64,000 nucleotides of DNA from Dipteris shenzhenensis (Eukaryota > Polypodiophyta > Polypodiopsida > Gleicheniales). Shown here piece by piece: positions 49,500 to 61,060 of the stretch (positions are counted from its first letter, which is position 1; every line of letters starts with the position of its first letter). Made by a program: the position numbers and the translations under genes. Under the pieces are notes generated by a model, which was not told the DNA's origin, searched no databases, and was given only the letters and a program-made list of their open reading frames with translations. The stretch lies in NCBI GenBank assembly GCA_047967505.1, contig CM106538.1, one strand, 5' to 3'.

Positions 49500-50255
49500 A
49501 TAATCCCTCATATGCATACTTACAAAAATGATGCACTCCTCATCAGTCTTGGGGTAGAAGCGGAAATAGTCTTCCAGCTTCGTGAGCCACTCTTACAACT
49601 CATTAGGAGAGTGAGTGTCCCACTTAAACTTGTGCACTGAGAGCTTATCCTTCACGTCCTTGGCTGCATAGTTCTTGTTTTATCCACCAGAATATCGGGC
49701 ATTCTCACGCTTAAGACTCACATACTAAGAAAAAGGCAACTCAAGTAGAAAACTACACAGACATGTCCCTCATCCCGACCAGAGCTCTGAAAGGTGGCTT
49801 GTCATCCGTCAAGAAAGTGATCAGCGCTACAGAAAAGGCATCATCCAAATCAATATAATCCCCATGTTGGGGTGCGTGCAAGGGTCCCAAAAAGGGGTGC
49901 TATAGGCCTAAAACTCATGGTTGTCTAATTGATCCCCATGGTGGGCTGCTTACCCTTATCCTACATAGCAATGGTAGATGTGATCTGCTGACCAATTTGC
50001 TGTCCCATCTGGGCAAGAGCGGTATCTTGCATAGCCATGGCTGTGGTAAGCTGCTGGTCGAGCTGTTGTCCCATTTGGCGGGAAGCACCCTAGAGCAGAA
50101 GCAAGGGCATCCAAAAACTATGCATCCATGGCGGTAGGGGAAGTAGGACGAGTAGCCCTCTAGTACCCTCAGTAACTGGCACTTGCTCTTGCTGAGCAGC
50201 CTTGTCACCCTCATGAATCATCTTGTTAGCATAAGCTGCATGTCTCGGAGCCATC
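49500..50255 (-). pseudogene. Gypsy gag remnant, minus strand
   Basis: From ATG at about 50253 the minus strand reads MAPRHAAYANKMIHEGDKAA. Further on, a gag-like EWLTKLEDYFRFYPKTDEEC occurs near 49500-49610. Several frames are needed, and the middle is not recognisable. Confidence 0.5.
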
Positions 50256-50387
50256 CTAACAGTCACACTTCTGAAAGGCTGCACTACGTGCAAGAATCTG
50301 GAAACTAGAGGTGAAGAGGAGCAGAAATAGAGCCAATTATGGCTGGAAAATGGCGGGGTGGAGGAATAGCCTGGCAAAAAAAAACTG

Positions 50388-50500
50388 GAACAATTCTTTT
50401 TTTTTTGGGGGGGAGGACAGTGACTTATTAGGACGGTTAGACCACAACTCTTTTTTTTTTGGGGGGGAGGACAGTGACTTATTAGGACGGTTAGACCATG
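50388..50500. repeat. Tandem duplication of about 56 bp
   Basis: A unit of T-run, GGGGGGGAGGACAGTGAC and TTATTAGGACGGTTAGACCA occurs twice in a row. Confidence 0.85.
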
Positions 50501-50502
50501 TC

Positions 50503-50635
50503 TTAACCTAACCCTAGTTAGATTAACCAAACCTAACCGACAGCCTAACTAATTGCTAACCCCGAGTTTGACTAACCTAACCTAGACTATAACTAACCAG
50601 CCAACCTAACCCCGGGATAACTAAGCCTAAGGTTT
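50503..50635. repeat. Degenerate CTAACC-rich array
   Basis: CTAAC occurs about eight times in 130 bp as CCTAACC or ACTAACC. It resembles, but does not match, the CCCTAAA telomere repeat of plants. It lies in the leader region of the decayed gypsy element. Confidence 0.6.
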
Positions 50636-51640
50636 TGCAACAGGCGCTGGGCGGATATGGCGGTTCGTCGGCTCTGCCTCTGCGGCTGGAAGGTAATGGC
50701 CACGCAAAACCATGGCCAGGATGAGGCGTTGAATTGCTACAGTTTGGCGTCGATGGCGAGCAGGTTATGACATATTTCTGGCCTTCGTTTAGCTCTATCT
50801 GTGCAATCTCGGATCTGTCTTGCGACAGAGAAGGGAAATGGCGGATTCGCAGTGCAAGTGGACGACGGAGAGTTGTTTATGTTGCAGCGACCAGCGTCGA
50901 GCAGATAGGACCTTTTCAACTACAATCTGGCGCGGCTGGCTGGTAGCTCGTTTTGCATGTTTGCAGTCGAGATGTGGTTTGCAGGTTGCATACACTCAGA
51001 CGCTCTGCACCTTCGAGTCCTAGTACAACATTTGGCTACACCATCATTGAGCGTTGGCCTGCAGATCTTGTGCAGGGGAGCCTGGCTCTGGGCTGTTGAG
51101 TGCTTGCTCAGGTCAGAGCTCTGATAACAATGTAGGGAAGGTGAATGGGGGAGGAAGAATGCCATGGGGGGGTGTTGTGTGTGTGTCTCTCTCTCTCTCT
51201 TTCTCTCTCTCATCTCCTTCCTGTAGTAGCCTTTGCATGAACCTCTGTGTTCTGAGTCTGCTGCAATTCTTGTTACTTCATTTATCGTGTTTTGTAGAAT
51301 CCTCATCTCTTGTCATGTGTGCTCTATCATTGATTTGAAGTTAATATCCAAGGAGTGCACTCTAATCTCGGTAGCTTTGTCCTTGACTCGTTTGCATCTT
51401 TTAGGTTGTTTCATATTCTTCTCATGTTTAGCTCCCCCTCACATTTGTATGGTTCTTTAAAATTTCAAGCGGTGGACATTGTTTTGCCTTGCCTCACTAG
51501 TTGTTTTGTGTCCTTTTGTAAGCTTTGGGTCATGCTTTCTCCATTGATTTTTGAAACCACTAGCTTGGTAGCCTTGTGGCCTTACCACATAATTGATCTC
51601 ACTTCTTCTAAGAGTTGATGTATCGAGGCTTAACTCACAA

Positions 51641-51718
51641 CATGTAGAGCTTAGTAAACTAGGCAATGGAGATTGTGAACATGTAGAGCTTAGTAAACTA
51701 GGCAATGGAGATCGTGAA
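51641..51718. repeat. Tandem duplication, period 39 bp
   Basis: CATGTAGAGCTTAGTAAACT and the following GGCAATGGAGAT occur twice, starting at 51641 and 51680. Confidence 0.85.
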
Positions 51719-53580
51719 GAAAGTGGAGGTAATATTGGACACAAGTGCTTTGGAGAAATGAACGAGTCTTGAGAGGGTTACAAAAAAGGACCAATAACAA
51801 TAAGCATGAAGGAAAGGACTTGAGTTGGAGAGGGTGAACTAAAGGGGTTGCAAGAGTGGGATCGGAGTGCATTTGAATGTAGAAACAAAGTTGGAGACAA
51901 TGAAATGAATTCAAGGGTGAACATGAATCCAAGGATGAGATGAAAATAAGATGGAAGTAAGTTGGAGATTGGCAAGTTGAATGACTTGTAGGGGAATACT
52001 TATAATTTGGACACAATATGCGTCACTCATGCACGAGCGCGTGTGCACACACACACGTACATACACATGCATACATACATACAAGGGGTTATTTCATGAT
52101 TATCAATCTTTGGATTTATGAGTAGCTTCTATTGGTACACTTTGCAAATGGAATACCTGCTTGCCTAGGTGTTGTTTGATTTTGATGTTTAAGGATAAAT
52201 CCCAATATCCTATCTCAATCGTGACACAAGGTTTTTTTTTGGCTAGAAAAATAGCTTTTGTAACAATTTTAGGATCAAGTTAAAATGCACACACAATAGT
52301 CATAGGTTAACGTTTGGAATGCATGTACCATAGTCTATTTAGGTACAATAGGATCAACCCAAGGATGCTCTTTCAACAGTATTAGTTGCACTTATTGATG
52401 AAACGTTTGGGATTCATTATTAATAAAAAATGGAAGAATTTCTTACACGAATTTATTTATTGGAATTTCAACAAAAGCCATATTATAACAGAAATAACGA
52501 CAAAAGGAAGTGCATCATTAAGTGAGACTTGGCTTGGTGATACTACTAGCATGGGAAGGCATACAAAATTCCAAGGCCAATATTTATTAAAGACAACTTG
52601 ATAATAAAAGACTTGATTATGTATAATGGAGTTTTGAAAGGAATGTGGGGTGACATAGTCATTAGGATAAACCAGTTGATATGAAAATTGATGAAATTGT
52701 AGGGAATACGCCTAAAATATGTAATCTGTGAAGTGGGTCACCAAAAGAGTTTTGTAATCTAATAAGTTCTCAGATGTAGACATACATAGCCGTTTTTCTA
52801 ATTCACAAAACTATGAAACGTCAAGTTTTTATAAAGAGGAAGGAATCTAGGACTCAGTTATAAGTAGGGGTTTAATCATTACCCAATGAAAGCACATTGG
52901 TTGTAGGTTTTCTAGTAGTGGCTTGAAAGTTTTATTGTGAAGAATACAAATGTCAATGCAACCTCAACAAGGTTGAGACATCTAGTCCATTCTTAAAAAG
53001 TAGAAGTCGTCATCAAATACTTGGTACATATCTTTACAAGAATAAGTATCAAAGATCACAAGGTCTTTCCTCTAGTATCGCACAATTGAGTACTTTGATC
53101 TAAAGTCAATATTCTAGTACATCAATAGCATTTGATTTTTCTTTAGAAAGTACATCCAATCTTTTGGAGTAAGCCATCAATGAAGATGATGCCATACAAG
53201 CTTTGTTTAATGATAAATTAGAGGTGCATAGTCCTGAAATTTTGAATGTATGATTAGGAGTATGGTAGTGCTCCTAAATCATGGTGGAAAAAGGTAGACG
53301 ATGTTGCTTTCCCATGCAACATGATTCAAAAACATACTTACGAAAATAGGCAAGTGGAAGGCGCTGAACCATGTTTGTCTGCTTGAGTGAAACCACGATT
53401 TTAAAATCAAGGTGTGCAAATCTTTTGTGCTTAGCTAAGCATCTTGATTCTGATTAGAAGCTATCAAAGTTCTCTGAATAGTATTAATAAAGAAAGTTTA
53501 AACCTTCTCTGTATTTCGACACCATTGCAGATGGTCTTGTTTGTATTCTATAATCCTCAAACTATGTGACCAAACTTGTT
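51719..53580. other. Spacer without recognised genes
   Basis: No domain could be supported. A CA/CATA simple repeat lies at about 52040-52082. Short coding-like stretches near 52386-52600 might be copia relics, but no motif is clear. Confidence 0.4.
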
Positions 53581-53581
53581 G

Positions 53582-53686
53582 AAGACTAACTCCATGTCTC
53601 TTTTTGTCATCTGACTGGCTAGAGGTTTTGTTTAAGACTACTCCATGTCTCTTTTAGTCATCTAATTGACTAGAGATTTTATGCCA
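53582..53686. repeat. Tandem duplication, period about 52 bp
   Basis: AAGACTAACTCCATGTCTCT at 53582 and AAGACTACTCCATGTCTCTT at 53634, each followed by GTCATCT and CTAGAGRTTTT. Confidence 0.8.
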
Positions 53687-53763
53687 TGGTCAGACCAAAG
53701 AAAACATTTTCTATGCTTTTGTGCATTGCGTTCGTTATTGTTCCAAATCTTGCTATCTTGTTG

Positions 53764-53815
53764 TTAGAGATAATTGTCCCATATGTGAGTCCCCAAATGA
53801 GAAGAAAGAAGAGGC
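53764..53815 (+). mobile_element. Possible LTR edge of the non-autonomous family
   Basis: TGTTAGAGATAATTGTCCCA followed by GTGAGTCCCCAAATGAG resembles the LTR start seen at 18229, 27819 and 40773. Only about 50 bp can be matched. Confidence 0.35.
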
Positions 53816-54300
53816 AAGTGATGATTCATACGTGGACTTTCTAACAAATCTAAGGAATGGGTAATTTGGCCTTTAGAGCAAAGAGGATTTATGGACATCA
53901 AACTTGATTCAATCAACAATATTTGCGACATCATTGATTCAATGCATCGGATGTGAACAGGATATGAATCGACATCAAATAGAAACAATTTCCATGTCAT
54001 CATTTTTACATATTCACCAAATAGGCTTATCAAACAAATGGTGCATCCATTGAGAGGTTGAATGGATGCATAGGATCCTTAATTTTGTTCTAGAAGGCAT
54101 GACTTTTGAATTGGATTTAAAAAATAGGTTAACTTGCATGCATTCATGGTAGTAAGGAGCCATGTACGTATTCATGGTGATGAGTCACGAGCCACTGAAG
54201 GGTCATAATTTCTTAGGTGAGCTAGAGGCAAACCTCCTTCACCACATAAAATTTTGACACTAGCGAGGGATCAATGAAATTACCGCATCGCTTCGAGGTC

Positions 54301-54517
54301 TACACACACATACGCACATGCACGCATGCACGCACGTGCATACACAGACACACATTCACATGCATGTGTGAACACACACACACGTGCACGCATGCACACA
54401 CACACACGTGCACGCATGCACACACAAACAAAAGTGAGTTGCGTGCGTACATAGACACACGTTCACATGCATGCGTGCACACACACGTGCACACTTGCAC
54501 ACAAAAAAAAGTGAGTT
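54301..54517. repeat. CA-rich alternating purine-pyrimidine repeat
   Basis: Mixed ACACAC, GTGCACGCATGCAC and CACATGCATG words. A higher-order unit that ends AAAAGTGAGTTG occurs twice. Confidence 0.9.
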
Positions 54518-54549
54518 GAAGTGTAGTAAGAGTCTTGCACACAATTAAG

Positions 54550-55215
54550 CATGGAGAACCTTGCCTAGGACTAAGGTCATGGAGTCACGATGCATGGCAA
54601 GTCAGAACCCTAGGACTTCAAGGGCTCAATGCTGGCACAAAACATTTAAGGCTACAAACTATTATCTAAGGGAGAGACGAATGCATCTCTTGAAGGACAT
54701 ATGTAGACCACCTGCTAGCATACATGAGTTAAGCTAAGTACCATAGATATATGGCTCAGAAACATAAGCATAACCACAAGGAGGTTACAGATCCCACCTG
54801 TCTTCAACCTACTTTATCTCATCCCATGAAAGTATTGGGACATGAATAAAGAAAGCGATGCTTGACTAGGAGATCTTCATGCATGCTATAGTACTGATAC
54901 ATTGGATAACTCTGAGTACATGTAGGCTACACCCTCTAGAATGGTTGGTTTGGTGAGGAATTAAGACAACACATTTTGAACTCCTGCGTAAATAAGGCCT
55001 TGCCAGAATAAAGCTCAATGCCTCATCCAGGATCCCCAAATGAGGAGTGCAATAAGCTTGACTTGACATTCTTCTTGAGATTGATTAGAGCACTGAGGTG
55101 TCACATAGACATTGCATGCAATCCACATGCTTCAGTGTAGAGTCCACATGTGATTGCCACATGGTTGTCCTTTATTGGAATGCCATATGGAAAAAATGGA
55201 AGTCTACGAGACAGG
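54550..55215. other. Spacer without recognised genes
   Basis: No domain recognised. A short stretch near 55027 (CCCCAAATGAGGAG) resembles the family LTR start. Confidence 0.4.
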
Positions 55216-55219
55216 CAGT

Positions 55220-55735
55220 ATGTGTGGACTCATCATCAGACCCCGTTACCTAGAGGAACAAAGGGGTCTCACATGCTTTGAGGATTGCCATTGGGCAGAT
55301 GCAGATCTCATCCCATTAGTTGAGGATTGAGGCAGGGAGAGCTACAGGCACACTCAGAGAACAATGGATCTATAGGTTATGCACGCTTGGGGAGGTTGAC
55401 ACAAAGCAGGAGCACTTCTTGCGTGCCTGCCTAGCCTACTATGAGATCTGGGGATGAGGCCACTGCCTGGATCCAAAGGGATACAACTTTGGTCCACTCT
55501 CATGGTTGATCCACTTCTATGACCAGGTCTACATTGGGCTCTATTTGATTGAGATGCGACATCATAGAGAGACACTATTGAGACAAATTACATAGCAATA
55601 AGAGGTGACCTCCTCGCAAGCTGCTGAGGTAGACCAAGCACAACAATATGTCACATATTTCTATGCATTTGAGTTAACTCTAGGACACAGTGGGGTGAAG
55701 GAGAAGCTAGTTGACATGAGGGGAGCGTGGATCAG
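55220..55735 (+). pseudogene. LINE ORF2 C-terminal relic
   Basis: The start (CATCATCAGACCCC, GGGGTCTCACATGC) is homologous to the minus-strand LINE edge at 12961-13010, and the end (KLVDMRGAWISKE) to 6575-6665. Between them TLGEVDTKQEHFLRACLAYY resembles the cysteine-histidine region behind the RT of LINEs. Frames are broken. This copy shows the LINE sequence lost around the chromovirus insertion. Confidence 0.65.
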
Positions 55736-55739
55736 CAAG

Positions 55740-57685
55740 GAGAGATGATGTGACCCTGTCAAGCCAGAGACACAGAGAACACACATGACACAAAGAGTTG
55801 CGTCCATGATTGGACTAACTAAGTCCTAGGCTTAACCAAAGCCAAGGTCAGACAAACTGAGATCTAGGCTGATATCTAGCTGAGGTGGTCTAACCCTGGG
55901 TTGGGAATAACCTAGGGTTGTGACCAAAGCTAGCAAGGATGAGTCCTAGATGCTGTGAATAGAGCTTACTTGCTAATACGATAGTAGCTCAACAAAAGGT
56001 ATGGCCCACAAACTAAAGTAAAGCTACTTTAGGGCATGCATGCTAAAGTAAAGGTACTGCTAAAGATAATCAGAGGCTTATCTATAAGGGTAGGCCAAGG
56101 CTCATTAGTAGGGGTCCCCAAGGAGTGTGCTCCTCTAGACGTAAACTTGTTGCTTAGGAGCATGTTTGGACTTTGAGGCTAGCTAGCTCTCTATGGTGAG
56201 ACCTCTGGCTCGAGGGTGGCTCGACATATTGAGCCTATGGCTGGGAGGTGAGCTATTTGCTCCAACCCTTAGGGGTTGTAAGTGGGTACGTCCTGTGCCT
56301 GTTAGGACTCTAGCTTGAAATTTTACCCTATTAGGGTCTGATGTTTACTAGACCTAGTTTGGGGATGTTTCATTTGGTATTAGAGCTAGCTTCAAGCTTT
56401 GTCCAGTCTAGTTGCCATAAACGAAAGTGTGGTTTCCTAAGAGAGTATGTTCATCACACATGCTCTTGGCAAAAGCTACTAGAAATGGATTTAGAAAATC
56501 CTAAATGGACAAGCATCTCTGTGTTTGAGGAAAACCTTGGGGCAAGCCATAAAAACTCTTTAGCCATAAGATTGAGTCGATTATTGTTGACCATGGGAAA
56601 AAAAATTCTTGAGAGATGATTATTGTTTAAGAAGCCAATCATACAAGGTCCATTGATAATAATCAGAGAAGTTAGAACCGGCGTGAAGAGACTGCACATA
56701 ATGTTTGCAAATGCTTCCAGTAACAACAACTATTAAAAAGGCTACTTGTTACAAAACCCATAACACAAAGAAGAAAATAGAACAATGGCTAAGCAACCAG
56801 ATGTTGTGATAGGCATGCACATCTTGCCTCCCAAAACTATTGTAAGTATCTTACAAATACACAAAGAGCCAATGCCATTTGAGCCGATGTCAATAGCGGA
56901 ATCACAGCCGGAACTATCGTTACCGTAGAACATGGCAAAACTGGCAAACTGTTAAGCTTTTCAAACCAAGGACATGCACGAGTTTGGATCAATGCAACTA
57001 CAAGCCACAAAAATGCTATCAGAGAGGGTGGCATCATTCCCCAACATGACAATAGAGGTTGCGGTATTTTCTTTCTTGTTTCCAGGATTTTGTTAAGTGA
57101 AGCCACTTAGGGAGTCAGTAGCAAAGGAAGCTTAGCGAGTCCTATGCTATGAATGAGTCAAAATACCTGCATTTCTAAGGAAAAATTGGACAATTGTGAG
57201 CTACAAGACAAGTGAGAATAAGGATCCCATTGAAGCCCTCAGTCGAGGTATGCAAGATCCATACCATCTCTTCATTGTCACAACCCAAGTACTACTATAA
57301 TAGTTTCACATTAATCAAACAAGATTGAAAGCTATATATTATCAAGAAGCATTTTTGGTATGACCAACATTTGGGAATTTGTGTGCATTGTGTAATGATT
57401 TTATTGTATTTGATAATTGATCAAAATAGAACTATGGCTCGATAAGATTTTTTCCTATGAGTCCTCCCTTGAAGTGATAATGATTTTTATGCTACATTCA
57501 TCATTCGGGTGAGATTTATTTGTATCAACATGGTATAAGAGCTTTCTTGCAACACATATCTCAAAGACAAGTTGCTAAAATATATCATCAAAGTCTACAC
57601 ATTGATGCTGAACGAAGGAGTTCCTTGAGTTGATAAAACCTAGTATTTAATTAAGTTTTAAAGTTTATTGACTCAAAAAATGTTT
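55740..57685 (+). mobile_element. Decayed LTR-element sequence with two primer-site-like motifs
   Basis: TGGTATTAGAGC at 56375-56386 and TGGTATAAGAGC at 57531-57542 are each one base away from the initiator-tRNA primer site. The second lies about 150 bp before the gag relic. The first follows TTTACTAGACCTAGTT, an LTR-end-like sequence. No LTR could be delimited. Confidence 0.4.
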
Positions 57686-57689
57686 ACCA

Positions 57690-58500
57690 CAAAATGGCTA
57701 GCTAGATGCCCATCCCCAACTTTCGGGAGACTAGCAAGTTCGATAAGTCCAAATACCTACTATGGAAGATGAAGGTTTGGATTCACTTGTGTTGTTAAAG
57801 GAGTCTGGCAAATTACTTTCAAAATGAGCTACTGCAACAACTCCGATAATCACTACGGCAGATCCAATTGCAGTGCAACATCGGGTAGTGTGGGATGCAG
57901 AGGCCATAGTGATCATAATTGGCAGTAAAATAGATCTAGAGCAGTAACCACTATAGCAGATCCAGTTGCAGTACAAGATTTGTTAGTGTAGGATGTAGAG
58001 GCCCTAGCGATCATTGTTGATACTATTGTGGATGTTGTCCTTCCACACATATAGCTAGTTCAATGTTAGTAGAGGAATGGAAGGTGCTCAAGGAGATGTT
58101 CAAGCTAAATAATGGTGCTGAATACTTGACCTCAAGATCTACCTTCACACCATGAAGATGGATGAGGGACGTTTGGTGTAAGACTACATCACAAATGTGA
58201 AAGAGGTTAGAGATCAAATCATGGTGGTAGGTTGGTCAAAAAAATGAATTGATTGTGGCAAACACGGAAAACTCTTCTAGGAATTGTCAAAGTAAAAGAG
58301 GGGTCCACAATGAAGTAGCTTTAGGAAAGGCAAGTTGGATGGCATAAGCAAAAAATGTTATCATGGATGATATGTTTGTTGCTATGCTCCATAGTGATAC
58401 AAGGGCCAAGTTAGATTCAAGGAGACAAAAGTGCATCTTCATGGGCTACAACAAAGAATCCAAGGCCTACAAGTTGTTCATGCCCATATATATTTGGGGC
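57690..58500 (+). pseudogene. Copia gag relic with integrase scrap
   Basis: It aligns with the gag at 39178: CPSPTF-like start, YLLWKMKVWIHL, then DTIVDVVLPHI, LDLKIYLHTMKMDEGRLV and ITNVKEVRDQIMVVG, split by many stops. At 58420-58490 KCIFMGYNKESKAYKLFMP is the end of a copia integrase. Sequence between gag and integrase is deleted. Confidence 0.65.
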
Positions 58501-58737
58501 AAAGACTGAATTACTTGGCAAGAAATGATACTATATCACATTCATTGATGATTAGTTAAGGAAGACATACTTATTTCTTTGAAGGAATATTTGAATATTT
58601 TGAGTATTTCAAGAGTTTGAAGTATCCTCCATCTAGCTTGTCATTGAGATGGCATAGTCGGGGTAGGTTATATGAGGAATGATTGTTGTGCGGGCAATGA
58701 GTCAAGATTGTGAGATGATAGGGCTAGCTTTTATCCT

Positions 58738-59385
58738 ATTGAGTTTGCCCTTAGCCTCCGGTGTGTTGACAAAAATTCATTGTGAAGATCTTTGTATAAA
58801 TGGATGCTCATGTATGGTGATTGGATATGTATGTGTGAAAGCATATGTTTATACTATGTTCTACACCCATTGTTGGGTGATGATGATGTCGGAGGGGATG
58901 TCATAGTAGGTAGTCCCTGCTATGCATGATAAAGTTTATGGTTTTCAACTGTTTGAGTGACTATCATGAGATAGAAGTTGCACACTGTATTGTGATTTTA
59001 GAGGATTTGTTTGGGCATGCTCCTCAATTCATCTAGATATATGTTCCCTCGTAATAGCAAACATGTGATTTTCACCTTGGGAAGTTTTTGTGCACCTTGT
59101 GGCTTTGTTGATGTTGCACTATATTCTTTCTATCTGACATGGTATGTTGCCTTATCAACTAGATTGTCTAAGCCTTTTTTGCCTGGAAATGCTCATTTGG
59201 GAGAGACTAAAAAGAAATGGTATAGTCTTCTCAAGTATTGAAGAGAATGTGGACAACTTTTTTATTAGCCTTTCTGCTTTATTGCTAGCCTTTGTCATAG
59301 GTGAGTCTATCCTTCACCTCCAGAGTGTTGATAGAAACTAAGTACAAAGATCTTTATATAAATGGATGTTCAATTATGCGTGGCC
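58738..59385. repeat. Two diverged copies of a ~90-bp segment
   Basis: Segments at 58738-58830 and 59290-59385 share TGTTGAYARAAA and AAGATCTTTRTATAAATGGA. They are about 550 bp apart in the same orientation and could be LTR pieces. Confidence 0.45.
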
Positions 59386-59389
59386 ATAG

Positions 59390-60655
59390 TTTGTCTTGTC
59401 TCTATTAGTATAATACATTTGCTTTGTATGATCCAAGCTCACACTCCAATAGGCTATCAATACTTCTCACTATGGCATAATCCTCAATTGCTATTTAAGA
59501 GACATCACGTCAATTTGATGGTCTAATAGCAATATAGTTTTCTTCATCATCATTTTTCTTATTTGCTAAAACACATGCTCATGTTTTCCTCCAATTAATT
59601 ACTAAAAGGTTTTTCTTATTAATGTGTGCATAGCTTTAAGAGGTAAACAAACACATGGCATATACATTACCCATATCATAAAGTTTTTTCATTTTTCAAT
59701 AGCTATAGGTAATATACCATGCAATAACCCCACGTTATACTACATGCTTGTTCCATCCTTGACAAGAACTTCAATCTATAGCACTTTCTCTTTAAAAAAT
59801 TCAAATTTACATTCAACCTATTATTGTGTAGTTGCCACCATTTTTGGCTATTTCTTTTAATGTCCTTGAAGTAAACTCTTTAAATTTCTTGTGAATCCTC
59901 CCAAAATAGTTCTTTAGTGCACTCAAAGTTGTACATGCAATGTTAGCCTATAGAGCATCACCATCCATTCATGCAACCCACATTGGCCTTGAAAGTGGTT
60001 TTCAACCATCCTAGTGTGATATAGCTTAGAAAATAACTTGACCGTTACATCCCTTTTCAAAAACCTTCTTAGTAATCGTTGAAGAACTCCACAAATAGTG
60101 TCTGCTACAACAAACCATGCAACCATGAATTTCAATCTGCTCATGAATGTTTCCTCATTGGTCCTATGGACCTTTACTTGTGACCTCCTATTGGAACTAT
60201 GTGGAATTCTCCTGTGAACCTAGTGTTGCCACATGGGACCTACTTGATTACCATGTGTCCAAAGTTTGGATGTAATAATTCCATGCCCTATTTGGTCCTT
60301 ATCAATGCACCCTAAGCTTCTTGCCTACGCCTAGGATTGTCCTTGTATCCTAGCTGTTTTACACTATAACAATGTATCAACAAAGGCCATTGTATATTAA
60401 TGCCTCATCTATGCAAATAGCGTTGAGGCCCTATAAATAGTTTGGAAAACCTCCTTTGGAGATTCCATTAAGTTTTCAATGTTGAATTCTCTTCGGGTCT
60501 ATCTTTCCAATCAACTAAACATTCTTGATTATTGCATGTCTTGTTCTGTTTTCTTGTCTATGTTGGTTTTATGGTGTCCATGTAGCAAGATGTAGGTTTA
60601 ATGAGTTCAACTAGGACTTCATTTGCTATGATATTGTCATCATCTGTTCATTTCC
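59390..60655. other. Spacer without recognised genes
   Basis: AT-rich sequence, only short ORFs. Confidence 0.45.
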
Positions 60656-60659
60656 TTTT

Positions 60660-61060
60660 AAGTCTACATACATGAAAAACTTGATGTACTTTACATCCTT
60701 CTGGATCTACTTTGTAAGCTACTTCTCCAATTCTATTAAGTATTAGGAAAGGTCCATAATATCTAGGAGGACTCTGGACATTTAGCTATTTTTAGGATTT
60801 TAAAAGTATCTAGCACCGCAAGTTAGAATTTCTCTTTTTCTTCAAATTCCAACTTTCTACAACGTGGATCTGCATAAGTTCTTGCTCTATTTTTTAATGA
60901 TGTTCTAGGCTAAGTTAAATTTGATCATATCTTCAAGAAATTCTTTAGTTGCCGAAATCTTCTCTTTTTCAAGTCCCACTTCAATTGGATGAAATCCATA
61001 CATCATCATGAATGGAATAAAACTTATTGTTGAATGTTTGGCAGCATCATATGCAAATTC
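60660..61060 (-). pseudogene. Gypsy integrase relic, minus strand
   Basis: On the minus strand EFAYDAAKHSTISFIPFMMM and YGFHPIEVG match the integrase block IEFAYNSAKHSSTGYSPFML at about 7840-7890. Further down are decayed LPRYYGPFLI- and HVFHVCRL-like pieces. The LINE at 61061 cuts it. Confidence 0.65.

Larger units (their letters stand above)
48177..51700 (-). mobile_element. Decayed minus-strand gypsy element (chromovirus type)
   Basis: TGTCTATAGGGAAGGTGAAT at 48177 and TGTAGGGAAGGTGAAT at 51131 look like the starts of its two LTRs. A primer site with one mismatch (GCTCTGATAACA) lies at 51118. On the minus strand a gag remnant lies at about 49500-50255 and a chromodomain remnant at 48550-48670. 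LTR similarity beyond the first ~60 bp is poor, so boundaries are approximate. Confidence 0.45.

Noticed and set aside
50503-50635. True telomere or subtelomere
   Set aside because: The words are CTAACC-like and irregular, and the site is inside decayed element sequence.
54274-54542. Histidine/threonine- and cysteine/valine-rich ORFs
   Set aside because: They are translations of the CA repeat on both strands.
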